A stretch of 37,702 nt of DNA from Blastomyces gilchristii SLH14081 (taxonomy: Eukaryota; Ascomycota; Eurotiomycetes; Onygenales; Ajellomycetaceae), in the NCBI RefSeq assembly GCF_000003855.2, contig NW_003101636.1, positions 26,729 through 64,430 on the forward strand, written 5' to 3'. Position 1 is the first letter of the stretch. Each line of letters starts with the position of its first letter. The translations under genes and the position numbers were made by a program. The notes beneath the pieces were generated by a model, which saw nothing but the letters and a program-made list of their open reading frames with translations, was not told the DNA's origin and did not search any database. Below, in pieces: positions 1 through 11,846 of this stretch.

Positions 1-1880
1 AAAAAAGAGAAAGAAAAAAAAATAAAAGAAAAATAAAAAATAAAAAATAAAAATAAAAAAAAATCAAGATTACAGAGCTGCAGTATTTTTAAAATACTCA
101 CTTCTCAGAGTCTTTACAATGTTTATTATCAACTGTGTATTTCTCACAGTGAGAATAACATAACTGTAATAAGTCATTGTCTTAATATCATCTAATAAAT
201 AATCAGTATATATCTATATAAATGTGAATAATTAGAAAATATATACTTAAAAAGTGTGATCAGGGTAGACTCTGCTGCTACTTGAATGATATCAAGAGCA
301 GAATACTGAAATTGATGATTTCTTTCATCAATTTCATGAACAAGGCATGTGAAGATAGTCTTGAGAAATATAAGATTCTCTGACTTCTGATAAAAACAGA
401 TCTCACAGAGAGACTCTATTTTCATTATATCAGAGACTGAGTATTACTAAAAAGTATTACTTCAATGCATATACACTTACTATGATAATTCATTCTCTGC
501 ACATGTGATTAATAGTTGCAGCTTTCTCATACTGCACAGCTCTCTCTGAAATACTGTCATCAGTTTACAATCCACACAGTCTCTCAGTTCAGCATATACT
601 GTGTATATGCAGTTCTGAGTGCTGAGGCTGTGTTGATTATTATGATCTGATATGATACTTGCTTTTCACAGGCCATGTTTTATTTGATTGAAAGGAAAGA
701 AGGACACAACTGCTGTTTTATTTAAGAGAGAATGAGTAATTGAATCTGTAGAAGATAATTTGATTTCTTCTACATTTAAAATTTGATTAGTCTATACTCT
801 TCAATTTGAGAGTTTCTGAGAGTGTTTTAATAGTTTTCATATCAGATTGAAATTAGTGATTAATTGAAGAAGAGAAAAGAGAGAAGAAAGAAATAAGAAT
901 AACTTATCTTTATAATATGAAAACAGAGAATTGCTGTAATTATTTATTCTAGTAATAAAGATCTGTTTTCTGCATGTATCTCTGATATAGATTATATAAT
1001 AACTGTATACAAAGAATATCAACAGTGCATGTATTAAATGAAGATGATATTACTATGTAACACTGTAGCTGTTTCTGTACATCACTGAAAGCTGTTAATA
1101 TTTTCTTTAAGTCTCTTTATATTTGATAAGTTAGTAATATATGTCAATGCACTCTTTCTTTCATTATTATCATTATCATCATCATTATTATCATTATCAT
1201 TATCACTATCATTATTATTATTACTATTATCATTATCATTATTATCATTATTATATTATTTCTAATCATCTCTTCTGCCTTCACTTCTCTTCAACACTCA
1301 CTGAAATTAATCATGTTATTCTTCTTCAAATATTCTGCAGTTCTGCAGATTATCAAGATACATGAGCACTGTCACAGATTAAAGAGAGAGAAGAAGAAGA
1401 TGTTTAAGTAAGAGAAGACAGATTATAAGACATGTTATAATATCTTAAAGAGACTCTGTAAGAGAGTAGAATAATAACAATTTTAAGTAATACTTCTGAT
1501 AGATTTAGACTGAACTAAGTATAGAAATAATATGAATGATGTTGTCTGTGAGAGATTGAAGAAGAAGACAGTGAAGAGTCTTATACAGTAGTAATAAAAT
1601 CAGAAGAAGTTCTGAGAATAATTTAAAACTAAGATGAAGAGAGAGAGAGAGAAGAAGAGTATTACTGTAAATAAGTAGTAATAGAAGAAGATTAAGAGAG
1701 TGTTAAAGTAGAAGATAAAGAAGTCAAAACTGATAAGTTTTTTATTTATTAAGAGATAATAATTTTTAATAACACTTCTATTCTCTAATTGATTAGCAGA
1801 AGCTGACAGAGAAGAAGAAGATTAAGATCTTATTCAGGTCTTAAATGCACTTCATAATTTGAAATATTAAGAAGACAGCC
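1..1880. other. AT-rich DNA without a recognisable gene
   Basis: This stretch is AT-rich with almost no CG, CC or GG. Short open stretches exist on both strands, but none shows a motif I recognise and their composition is that of random AT-rich sequence. The first 65 bases are a nearly pure A-rich run. I see no tRNA, no terminal repeat and no element boundary here. It may be old repeat DNA eroded past recognition. A left terminus for the hAT element further right was looked for here and not found. Confidence 0.6.
1160..1256. repeat. Degenerate CATTAT/TTA microsatellite
   Basis: The sequence is made of CATTAT, CATCAT and TTATTA units in irregular order over about 100 bases. On the + strand it reads as a His/Tyr-rich peptide, which is an effect of the repeat and not a gene. 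Confidence 0.85.
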
Positions 1881-1881
1881 C

Positions 1882-2140
1882 TGCTCTCTGAGTATGTTAA
1901 TTTACTTACTGCTGAGATGAAACCTGAGACAGCAGATCAGAAAATGCAGGATTTTGAGACACAGATTAACCTGACTGAGAGAAAGCAGTGAAAACTCTTC
2001 TCTGAGAAGATAGTGAAGAGAGATTTTAAGATGATTATCATCTCAGATAAGAAGAAGAAGAAGAAGAATAAGAAGTGAATTATAGAGAATAATAAGAAGA
2101 ATAAGAAAGAGTAGAAAGATAATAAGTAGAAAAAGTTTTT
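1882..2140 (+). pseudogene. Unrecognised broken reading frame with Lys-rich tail
   Basis: One + frame stays open over about 85 codons except for two TGA codons and a late TAG. The TGA codons fall where a Trp would be natural, after Lys-Gln and after Lys-Lys. The deduced peptide has a mixed, protein-like N-terminal half (Leu-Ser-Glu-Tyr-Val-Asn near the start) and then an acidic/Lys-rich, coil-like end with runs of Lys. I do not recognise the family. It could be the C-terminal end of a transposase or a gag-like protein from another eroded element. The Trp-to-TGA pattern is the same as in the recognised elements of this window, which is the main reason to think it was once coding. No start codon or partner domain could be identified. 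Confidence 0.35.
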
Positions 2141-2639
2141 TTCTTTTTATATTAGTTAGTTATAAGTTCATAATTATTAATAATTGAAATTAATTTTGAG
2201 TTTTTAAAAATTATTATACAAGTTGTAATCAAGTCAGGAATAATATATATATATATATATATTTAACTATCATGATTCACAAATCACTATAATGTATAAA
2301 TATCAACATTTTTTCAACATTAATATTCATAATATTAATATATTTTTAATAATATTATCTGATAATGTAATTTAATAACACTCTCTTTTACAATATTAAT
2401 ATATTTCAAGAAATATAACAGAGATTAATTAAGATTGTTTATTTACTTTTATACATTGATAATATTCAATCTGAGTTAGTACTAAAATTATAACTAAGCT
2501 AAGAAATAAGATTATTTTCTCTTATATTAATTCTTCTTACACACATCAGTGATCAGTTATTGAAAATAAATTATTATCTTTCTTAAATTATTATTATATC
2601 TTCTGAATTCACTTCTTTTACTTCTTTTACTTCTATTGA
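2141..2639. other. AT-rich stretch with a (TA)n run
   Basis: No gene is visible. A pure TA dinucleotide run lies near 2246-2262. If the hAT element begins in this stretch, its left inverted repeat is mutated beyond what I can match to the known right end. Confidence 0.5.
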
Positions 2640-4905
2640 AGATTCACAAACTCTTTAAGAAATCACTGTAAATCACAAAGTCTATGTTATTTATAATTCA
2701 ACACAGAATACTCTCTTTCAATTATAATAAATAATCACTTCATTCTTCACATCTGATTCCAGGTCACAAAATTTATGAAAAACTCAACACAAATACTGAG
2801 ATGAACTATGAAATAATTATTAACAGATTACATTACAGATTACTGAAGAGTCATCTCTCTGCTATAATCACTGCAACTTTATTCAGAAACATTTATTATA
2901 AACTAATTATAACTCTGAAGAAATTTTCTGATATCTGAAGTTATCAGAATGCAGACAATAAAAGAAAAATAATCAGAAAATTACTACTGAGCTGATAAGT
3001 TACTCTATCAGATAATGATTTTTGATAATACTAACTTTCTAATTTGAAGAAAATTATATAAAAATAATCATATATCAGTACTCTGATTTCATAACTCTTA
3101 TCTGATAACTTCTGTGAATAATTACTTTGTATATATATATCTCTGAATCTTTCTCTTTAATCAATTAAAAACTCTGAAATCTGAACACTTCTTTAAATAC
3201 TTAATTCAAATCTTTATATTTCACATTAATTCTGTCTTCAGTTCAATCTCAAGATATATTATAAAGTTAATGTACAACATCTAGAATCAGAGTTGAAGAA
3301 TCATTGAAGAGTGTCTCTCACAGTGAATGTATAAACTAGTATAAATAATCTTATATTTATGAAAGTTATATGTTATTACATTGAGAAGAACTGAACTTAT
3401 TAAGAGACATTAATTGAATTTGAATCATTGATCAGTAGTTATACTGAGAATTATATAGCAGAGATATTAATGACTGTGATTAAAAATGACTATTAAGATA
3501 TTAATCTCAGTCTTCTTACAATTATAACTGATAATGCTGTGAATAACTACACTATGATGAAGAGCTTGAAGCAAAAATTGATTTTTCATTTCTGAAATAA
3601 TAAATAAAGTCATATCTTCTGTATTACTTATATAATTCAACTTGTGATATAAACACTGATAAAGAAGCTTAACATTGAGATGAAGAATAATGAGATAGCT
3701 GATTATTAAGATGAGAATGAGATGAAAGTGATTACTCAAGTAACTTTTACATTTACTTTATAAAAGATAATATTTTTTAATAACACTTTTTAATATTGCT
3801 TTTTGATAATACTTTTTAATAATACTACTGTTAATTTTGAATAGATTGACTAATAATTTAAATATCACAGATTTGAAACATTGCTAATATGATTTGTATC
3901 TCCTCTAAATAATAATAACAATTTCATGATATTCAATAAATAAACAAATTAGTCACATCACTGAATATGATACAGAATGTTAGAATATAATAAAGTTTAA
4001 TATATAAGATAACTGTTCAGACTCTTTGATTATATCAGATAATTAATTATTAAGTGCAACACTCTGATTGAGAAAAGATTCAGATATTGAAACTTTCTGA
4101 TATGAAGTGAACTCAGTTGAAATATGTGATTGATTTACTGTTTCAGTTTTATAAAATAATAAAGACAGTCTCAATCACTTATACATTAATGCTGCAGTCA
4201 GTCTGATAAGTGTATAACAGTTTATTTACTCATCTTGAGAAGCAGTTGAATCACTCAAAAAGAAATTCAGTCTGAGATAATGCTATAGTGCAGGCTATTA
4301 TTACTGTAAGAAATAAACTGATATATTACTACAGCAAAACTGAACAATCTTTTACAGAGTACTATACTGTAGCAGCTCTACTAGATCTCTTCTATTAAGT
4401 TAATATCTACACTTCTCAAGATTGAACAGAGAAGAAATCAGACTTATATATTAAATTAATCTGAGACTACTACAATATCAACTATCAGAGATTTGAATGA
4501 GCAGATGTTCAAGATATGAAGACAGTGAAATACAATTCTCTAATAAGTAATAATCTTTGATAACACTTTATATTACATAGAACTATAATACTAACTTTGA
4601 AATAGAACTTACATATATTGATTATAATCAAAAATCAGACAAAACTATATACTTGTAAAACTGAATTTAATCACTATCTTCAAGATAATCTGATAAATTT
4701 ACACATTAAATCAATTCTAGAGTTATGAAAAATTATTGAGAGTATATACTCAACTGTTGCACTGATAATGTATAATATTCTGATAATTTCATTGACAGAG
4801 ATGAGAATGAAGTGAAAGTTCAACTCAAGTTGAGATATTTATCACTATCACTGAAGACAATTATAAGAAGAAATAATCAAGAAACTCATGATTATAAAAC
4901 ATAGA
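2640..4905 (+). pseudogene. hAT-superfamily transposase, broken by point mutations
   Basis: This is the remnant of a cut-and-paste transposase of the hAT (Ac/hobo/Tam3) superfamily, which acts on the element's terminal inverted repeats. Landmarks in order on the + strand: a WTS-like stretch and Ile-Glu-Lys-Asn-Trp block near 3290-3400; the catalytic-core signature Thr-Asp-Asn-Ala-x-Asn-Asn near 3520-3540 followed by a C/H-type 'His-Ile-Phe-Cys-Ile' block near 3610-3640; a Leu-x-x-Gln-Phe-Tyr-Lys block near 4130-4160; a Tyr-Tyr-Ser-Lys-Thr-Glu block and Ala-Ala-Leu-Leu-Asp near 4310-4390; and the C-terminal dimerisation region near 4730-4900 (Leu-x-Met-x-x-Asn-Ile-Leu, then Phe-x-Ser). Frames change at places and stops are frequent, many TGA where Trp is expected. 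A BED-type zinc finger should precede the core, but I could not make it out. The N-terminal limit is a guess; the family assignment is firm from the core and C-terminal blocks together. Confidence 0.72.
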
Positions 4906-5214
4906 ATTATCAGACAGTTTAATACCTCTGATCACAGTATATCAGAGAAGTGTAGTTTTCATAAGAAAGTGAAGAATAAACTTGTACAAGAATGTATTTA
5001 GTTGTTTCATGAGTGTTATTAATAATCATTACCAAATTCTGATTATATAAGCAATCACTGAATGAACTGAATGAGACTGATTTTAATCTTCAGTTTCAGT
5101 CTTATTCTGATTTTGAAAGAATGATCATCTTTCACAGTTTATTCTGAGAAATTACTTTCATTTCACTGTTCTTGAATTAAATCTGATTATTTTTCACATC
5201 ATTTCTCTCAGAAA
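4906..5214 (+). other. 3' untranslated part of the hAT element
   Basis: AT-rich sequence between the end of the transposase frame and the shared terminal region of the hAT family. No frame or motif is evident. It does not align with the interior of the two MITEs further right, which argues that this is a longer element and not a third MITE. Confidence 0.45.
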
Positions 5215-5330
5215 TGATTCATTTTCAGATTTTTTTGAGGCTTGATTCTGATGAGACTCATGCTAAGAAATGTATAAGACCAGATCAAATGAGATCAAAT
5301 GTGAAATTCATAATCCTGCCGGCCAGTTTA
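5215..5330 (-). repeat. Right terminal region and inverted repeat of the hAT element
   Basis: Read on the - strand from 5330, this stretch begins TAAACTGGCCGGC and continues parallel to the first 110 bases of the MITEs at 33635 and 35333. The first 22 bases differ from the copy at 35339 only by transitions. It also retains GGCC and CCGG, so it is less mutated than its surroundings. A possible 8-bp target duplication at the junction with gypsy DNA is ATTCCAGT (5331-5338). Gypsy copy 2 has the related ACTGAAAT on its sense strand at the same place. Confidence 0.7.
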
Positions 5331-6290
5331 ATTCCAGTCAATGTTGTGATAAATGACATTAATGTTATACACAGAGCAGTAGAGAAATCAGAGACATACA
5401 CAGTGTTATTACAAGAGCAGCTTGCAGCTCTTAAATCTCTTATAAATCTTGAGTTTTGAGATTTCCTTTGTTTTTGATATTTTTTAAGTGATGTGATGTT
5501 AAAAATAGATTAAACATGTGATATATGAAAATGAATAAGATATGTATGATAATATTTGTCTTTTACAGCTGACTCTTACAGTTGATGACTAATTCATTAT
5601 CTCTTTTCTTTTTTTATGCTTTTTCTTTGTCTGCTAGTCACTACTCTTATATAATCTCTATATAATATAGTATTCAGTGACTAGGTTCAGCAGCTTTCAT
5701 CTTGTAATTCTGTCTCATGTGTTATACTGTCTCTCTTCACTCACTCAGATCACTACAGTGAACAGCTTATTAAAACTAATCTCATCTGATCTCTGAGCAT
5801 TCTCAGAGATCAAGATGACTTAATCTCACATATTCACAGATGTTTCAGATAGTTCATTCTCTGTGATCTCTGTGATTGAACTGATGTAAACAGTTAAATT
5901 CAACTCTGAATCTCTTTTTCTTCTGCAATCTGATTCACATACAAGTCTGCTGCTTTGAGACTGCTCTTTGTCATATTGTATTCACTGTCTACAGCATGTT
6001 ATTATACAATCAGCTACAGTCTTATCATTTATTAAAGTGTGATATTTATCTGATTTCTCTATTATCTTTTATTCTTTTCTTATAATTATGAAAAGATCAG
6101 AATAAGTGAGATTATCTGATTTATAAGCATCTATGATTTCTCTTACTTCATGAGACTTTTCAATTATAAGTCTCTTCTTTTTCAACACTGATGATAGTAC
6201 TGTGAATAATTATAATCTGCTCAGATCTTGTATCTTTACTTTTATAAGTTATGAATTATTTATTAAGTTATGTAAGACTCATCTCTCTGG
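5331..6290 (-). other. Gypsy copy 1, region 3' of integrase
   Basis: This is sequence downstream of the integrase on the - strand, parallel over its whole length to gypsy copy 2. It ends at 5335, where the homology stops at the hAT terminus. The stretch just after the GPY/F domain keeps a readable frame (Thr-Tyr-Ser-Asp-Leu and a following Ile/Lys-rich block near 6060-6190) like the C-terminal tails of fungal gypsy polyproteins. The remainder is probably 3' UTR or LTR. No LTR boundaries can be set because the matching 5' LTR is not recognisable. Confidence 0.55.
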
Positions 6291-7451
6291 TTCTTTCAAT
6301 GCATATATTCTCAAAGAATGTGATTTGAGTATTTTATATGACTCAAATTATCTAGATTGAAACTTCTCAGAACTCTCATTGCATACAAGAACTTATATTT
6401 TCATCTTGAGACTTGATTTCTTAACTAGTGAGTCTTGTATTCTTTTCAATTGAATTGCTCAGTTCAGAAGTAACTTATTAGCTTTTACACATGTGTGACT
6501 GATCTCTTTCAATCTTGATTTCACATCTGTGACTGTTGCATCTATAACTGCTGTTCTCTTTCTTCTCTCTTCTGAAACATTCTTCAGAATGCGCGGATGC
6601 AATTCATACAACAGGTAGAATGATGAATACTTGAAGACTGTATGCTGTTGAATCTGTGTGATCAATAGCACCTGTCTAAGATATTCATCTCATAGTCTCA
6701 TAGACTTGCTCACTAAATATTTCATCAGCATATTGCTCAAGATTTCATTCAAGTGTTTCATCTTTTCATTTATTCACAGATGATATAATGTTGTTCTACA
6801 ATATCTTGTCTGTAACTGGTCTATAAAATGTCTTATCACTTCTTCTACAAGATTCACACTGATATCAGTTAGAATCTCATACAGCATTTCATAGTTAACA
6901 TAGATCTTATTATGTAGAAACTTCATTATCATCTTCTCTATTATCTCTGAAACTGCTTTCACAACTAATCAGTTAGTAGTATAATCAATAGCTGTGATTA
7001 TTCATTGATTTTCATTTGATATTCATGATAATATGTCTATGAGATTCATCTTTTATTGTTTGAATGATTGTATTATACACTTTATCTGATGTTATACTTT
7101 CTCACATTCTAACTCTTTCTTAGATTCTTTCACAACCTGATAATTCAGACACTTATAAGCATACATCTGAATGTTCTTAGCCATGCTTGATCAGTATACT
7201 CTTGATTTGAGTACACTTATAAGTTCAGAGTTTTCTAAGTGACTGAATTCCTTGTGCATGTGAGTTATCAAGTCACATTTAAATGAAGATTCTAGATAGA
7301 GAGCTTCTATATATTCTAGATTGCAGTAAAGTATAACATTATTTTCTAATTTTTTCAGCTTGAAGTTCAGAAGCATCTCTTCTACTACTCTCATGAGACA
7401 CTTGTTATTTAACATCTTATCATTCTTCAAGTGAGAGATTATTATATTCAC
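6290..7451 (-). pseudogene. Gypsy integrase with GPY/F tail, broken
   Basis: This is the integrase that would insert gypsy cDNA into the genome. From N to C terminus on the - strand: the HHCC zinc-binding region near 7191-7290 (His-Met-His-Lys-Glu-Phe-x-His-Leu, then Tyr-Trp-like, then Lys-Cys-Leu-Asn-Tyr where a second Cys has become Tyr); part of the catalytic core near 6774-6962 with the typical Ile-Leu-Thr-Asp block and Arg-x-x-Arg-x-Thr-x-Tyr-His; a conserved block Lys-Tyr-Ser-x-Phe-Tyr-Leu-Leu-Tyr near 6600-6630; and a GPY/F-type domain near 6290-6440 (Glu-Lys-Phe-Gln-Ser, then Tyr-Lys-Ile-Leu-Lys). Stops separate the blocks. Upstream it is cut at 7457-7470 by LINE-1; the RNase H part continues at 15117. 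Confidence 0.8.
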
Positions 7452-7456
7452 TCATT

Positions 7457-7470
7457 CTGATTTCTTGCAT
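7457..7470. repeat. Left target-site duplication of LINE-1
   Basis: CTGATTTCTTGCAT, identical to 15103-15116 on the far side of LINE-1. It lies directly next to the (ATT)n run, the complement of the LINE's (TAA)n tail. Confidence 0.9.
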
Positions 7471-7860
7471 TATTATTATTATTATTATTCTTCAATTATA
7501 GATGTATGCAGTCAGAGACTATGACATCTACCTGAGAACTTTAGTTCTCAGGGTTTTTTCTATGTCTGTAAAGTTAACCATTGTACATTCATCAATTTCA
7601 GATATGTAAAATCAGAAAATTCCAGCCCAGAATACAAAAACTGTTTACAAATTGCAGTGTTTTAACATCTTTTAATACTTTGAAACCATTTGACAATATC
7701 ATGACAAAAGAAAAGAGAGAAAGAACACAGTCTCAAAGATAGACACATTAAATAGATAGATAGAAAGAAATTGAAAGGAAAAGATACAGAAAAAGATAAA
7801 GTAAAGAGAGACTATAACAAAACAAATTATTAAAAGAGAGTGTATAGCTGTTTTAACAGA
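7471..7860 (-). other. LINE-1 3' UTR with (TAA)n tail
   Basis: In sense direction: a pyrimidine-rich stretch, the terminal hairpins at 7500-7552, ATAATTGAAG, then AATAAT repeats. The tail is TAA-based, not poly(A). All three LINE copies and the SINE end the same way. Confidence 0.85.
7500..7552 (-). promoter_or_regulatory. Twin 3'-terminal hairpins of LINE-1
   Basis: On the - strand the first hairpin (7552-7531) has arms CCTGAGAACT and AGTTCTCAGG with a tiny loop. The second (7529-7500) has an outer stem AGATGT/ACATCT, internal loop CAT/GCAT, inner stem AGTC/GACT and triloop TCT. Both stems are perfect despite heavy mutation elsewhere. Their place just before the tail suggests the reverse-transcriptase recognition signal. 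Confidence 0.75.
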
Positions 7861-10800
7861 CTATATCTGATTGATTTCCTTCTCTTCATATTCAGATAAT
7901 TCTGAATTTAGCCATTTTCTTGTAGCTACTTGAGTTTCTGATAGAAAGTCTATTAAGTATTTAATTCCTGTCTCAGTTGAGAATAAGAATCTCATATTTA
8001 ATTGATTTAGATCATACTTCTCTTTCAATCTGGCTCTGAGACTATTGTATAATGCACAGTGCATTATAATATACTCAGGGTTCTCATTTGTATTGCAGAA
8101 TGAGCATTCTATTGAGTCAAATCTATCATCAAATCTTTGTATATAAGATTTGAAATAGTCATGTCCTAGTTTCAGCTGTATTATAGATGAGAATATTTTC
8201 TTTTTACATTTAATTGAATAAGATTTTCACTTGGGTTTTGTTTCAAATCTTGAATAATGTATACTCTTCTTTTGTTTCTGCCAGCTTTCATTCCACTTGT
8301 CTAAACAAGATTCTTTTATTTTTCTCTTTATAAAAGACCAGGACACAATTTTTTGAATAGATCTGCTTAATTCTGCACTCTTTTTTGCAGCTGAATCAGC
8401 CAATTCATTGCCATGAATATTCATATGAGCAGGAACCCAGTGCAGATGAATTCTCAGCTTTGATGTTCTTCTCTTTTGAATTTTTAAAACAGAGTTTAAG
8501 ATCAGTTCAAGATTCATTTGATCATTATGAATCTGACTATTTCTAAGTCTTTTTAAAGCAGCTTGACTATCAGAGAATATTCATGTCTCTTTCAAACAAT
8601 TTCCTCTTTTATAAGATTTTATTTCAATGAGTTTGAAAGCTTTCACTATTGCAAATAGTTCAGCATCAAAGACTTCATATTCAGAGTCTAGATTTCAGAA
8701 ATCTGAGATAAAATTAATATTATCTTCAGTATAAGCAATGCCTGCATCTAATCTATTCAAGTTCTCATTTTTTGAGTCATCTGAATAAATCAGAATAGAG
8801 TCTTTTATATTGATTGTAGAAGTTCTCTTCAAATGCTGTTCATATTCTTTCTCTTTTGATAGTTCACTTATTTGTAAGTTTATAAGAGATTCAAGCTTTT
8901 TTCTCCAGAGAGATAACTTCTCATGATCAACTTTTTCAACATTTAAAGAAGAAAATTGATTTTTAATCAGAGAGCATAGTCTGTACAGTTGAGAAGACAT
9001 TTTCTTTGAAGAATTATTTTCATTTCAATCAAGAAATCTATTTTAATCCAGTTCATTTCCAGAGTTAATTGATGGAAATGAAGAAGAGACTCTTTCTCTG
9101 ATTATATAATTTAAGCTCATCTTTACAACTCTCAGAGCATAGTTCATACAGGCCTTTTCAAATCTAATAGCAGGAGGAGGAATTGAAGCTTCAATTTCCA
9201 TTGCTTTAATAGAAGATGATTTGAATGCTCCCAGAATTCTTCTCAAGGCTCTGTTTTGCAGACTTTGAAAGAGTTCAGTGAAATTCCCTTGATTATTTCA
9301 CCAAACTTGAACTTCATAATCAGCTACTGATGTAATACAGGCTATATATAACTGTCTCATAGCCTGGAAGAATAGACCTCTCTCTGTATTTGATAGTCTG
9401 ATTATGTTGTTCAATAGTCTTTCTGCCTTGACAGTTCTTTGTTGAACATGATATTTAAAATTCAACTTGGAGTTTAATCATACTTCTAACCATTTGACAT
9501 TTACACTGGGTTTAATCTCTCTATTTAAAAGAATTAGAGATAGTTCTTTCTCATTGAATCTTGAAAAGAAGTGAATTAACTCAGTTTTATTCATATCAAA
9601 TTGAATTTGATTGATATCTGCTCTAACAAAGATTTTCTTTGCAGCTTCTTCAATTACTTTCAAATTCTCTTTGATAGTTTTTGAGCTGTAGACTAGACCA
9701 ATATCATCCATATAACTCAGAGATCACACTATTCTCATATTTCTATTTTTGAATAGATATGCAGTGTATATTACAAATAAAATGAGTGAGATTGAAGATC
9801 TCTGTGATACTTCTATTTTTATCTCAGTCTTGTCTTATTTCATTCCATCAAAGAAGAGTTGTATAATTCTTTTAGATATAAAACAGTTAACTCATTTTAT
9901 TAGAGAAAGTGACAGTTTTAATATCTTCAATGTCTGAATTAACTTTGACTTTGAAATATGATCAAATGTCTCTTTTATATCAATAAAAACTGCAGTTGAG
10001 ACCAGATCCTCATGCTTTGCTATTTGAATATCATGAACAACTGAGAGAACAGTGTCAATTGCAGAACACTGTTTTCTATCTCTCATTTATTCACTGAATA
10101 AAAGAGAATCATCTATAGAGCTTATAAAAGATAGTTAAGTAGCTATTATCTTTTCTAAAACCTTTTCTAGGCAGTTCAATAGAGATATTACTCTATATGA
10201 CTTAGGAATTGAAGTTTTTCTATTAGATTTTACAAGAATCACTTCAGTGGCTTCTCTCCAGCATTCAGAATGATATTCATTTTTCAAGAGATTGAAAAAG
10301 AGCTCAAAATACTCATTCTTTAAGTAGGAATATGTATTTTGAATAATCAAGTGATTAATTGAATCAGGACCTGCAGCAGTTTTAACAGAACTTGAGAAGA
10401 TAGCTGACTCTAATTCATCTTGTGTAAGATCAGGCCATTCCCAGTCATTTTCATCAATGTAGTTGAGAAGTGATATATTCTCTTTCTCTGAATCTGAATC
10501 TGAATCTGATGAGTTCTGAAAGAGAATTCTCATGAAAGCTTGACATTTTTTCTCAAAAGAGTTTGCTGTATATGATTCATTCTGAAACTCATATTCTAGA
10601 GCTGGAAGTTTTGCTACACTTCTTATTTTAGTATAGTTAAAAGCTTTAAAAACTTCCTTTTCTTATGCTTCTTCAAGAAATTTATTTCAGCAGTCTGTTT
10701 TAGCTCTTTTAATATCTGAAAAATATTCATTTCTGACAGCTTTGAACTCTTCATCAGATATTACATCATTCTTTCAATCTCTTCTAGCAGAAGCTAATTC

Positions 10801-11823
10801 TTTTCTTTTAGATGAGATATTCTCATTTCATCAAGATTTTGAATACTCAGAAGATTTTCTTTTTAAAATATTATCTCTAACACTTGTTAGAATAATAGAT
10901 GTAATAAGCTTCACTCTATTCTCAAGCATTTCATTTGAGATATCTTGATCAGAATTTCAATATAGCTCATTCTGTCTTTCAGATTTTAACAGTTTTATAC
11001 TTTCTTTAACTGCTTTTCAATCAGCTTTTTCAAAGTTATACTGATTAGAGAGAAGAGGATTTTCACTCATTTGTTTTTCACTCAGTTCAATATCAAATTG
11101 AATAATCTCATGATCTGATCCTGATATCTCATTTGAATTAATAAACCAGTTTACAAGTCTTCTTTTCATTAGATTTTGTGACAGGAATGTTAGATCTATA
11201 ATAGACTTCTGTTTCATGCCTTTTCTAAAGAATGTTTGTTGATCAGACTTATTAATCAAATCTATTAAATGCTCAAAGATTTATTTAATCAGATTATTAG
11301 CTCTCACTGCTCTCTTGCATTCTGAATTTCATCAGAGATGATGTGCATTGAAATCTCCTGCAATTATAGAGTTTCTTGATGAAGTTATGTTCAGAAATTC
11401 TCTATCAATTGTCCAGATATTGTTATTTTTCTTCAATGACTTTTCATTATAGATATTTATGAGCTGTATAGTATCAAACTCATTTTCTTTATCTATAATA
11501 TCACTCACCAGAATATCAGGGTCAGACATGATATTAAATCTTAGATTAAATTGATATCTTGATTTCTTTCTTTCATAGATCACTACTCTTGACTTTATCT
11601 CAGACTTTTGAGATAAAAAGCAGTAGTAGCTTGAATGAGAAATGACATATTTTTGCTCAGCATCAAAATTCGGCTTCTGAAGCAGTATAAAATCAACTTT
11701 CTGTTCAAATGCAATCTGAAGACAAGAATAAATGCAATTTGAGTTTCTATTCACATTATTTTGAATAAATGTGATTTTTAAAGAGTTTTTAAACTTTTTT
11801 TGTTGTTTTTGTTGTATATTCAT
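7861..11823 (-). pseudogene. LINE-1 ORF2: endonuclease, reverse transcriptase, RNase H
   Basis: The enzyme that nicks the target and copies the LINE RNA at the nick. One frame of 3963 nt (1320 codons plus stop) runs from ATG at 11823 to TAG at 7861 without any frameshift. Residues about 1-240 are an AP-endonuclease: Gly-Asp-Phe-Asn-Ala-His near 155-162 and Ser-Asp-His near 236; the early catalytic Glu is Lys at residue 50. The RT has Gly-Pro-Asp-Ser near 485, Phe-Ile-Asp-Ile near 613 and the catalytic Tyr-Met-Asp-Asp at 704-707. RNase H has Tyr-Ser-Asp-Asp near 1015, Trp-Val-Pro-Ala-His near 1129 and Leu-Ala-Asp near 1143. A Cys/His finger lies near 1240-1256. The frame is broken by stops, mainly TGA at Trp sites (for example two in a row after Asn-Ala-His-His-Leu). 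It starts 23 nt after ORF1. Confidence 0.9.
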
Positions 11824-11846
11824 ACTAAAAGAGAGTAGAGAAGAAT

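Noticed and set aside
1160..1256. Possible His/Tyr-rich small protein
   Set aside because: It is a microsatellite; the composition follows from the CATTAT unit.
1503..1530. TAGACTGAAC as left hAT terminus
   Set aside because: Similarity to the MITE end stops after eight bases and the preceding eight bases do not match the right-hand duplication.
2885..2910. TAAACTAATTATAACTCTGA as left terminus of the hAT element
   Set aside because: It lies in the transposase region and no matching 8-bp duplication (ATTCCAGT) precedes it. The left end remains unidentified.
5214..5459. 81-codon + frame as a gene
   Set aside because: It crosses the junction between the hAT terminus and gypsy 3' sequence, both identified independently on other grounds.
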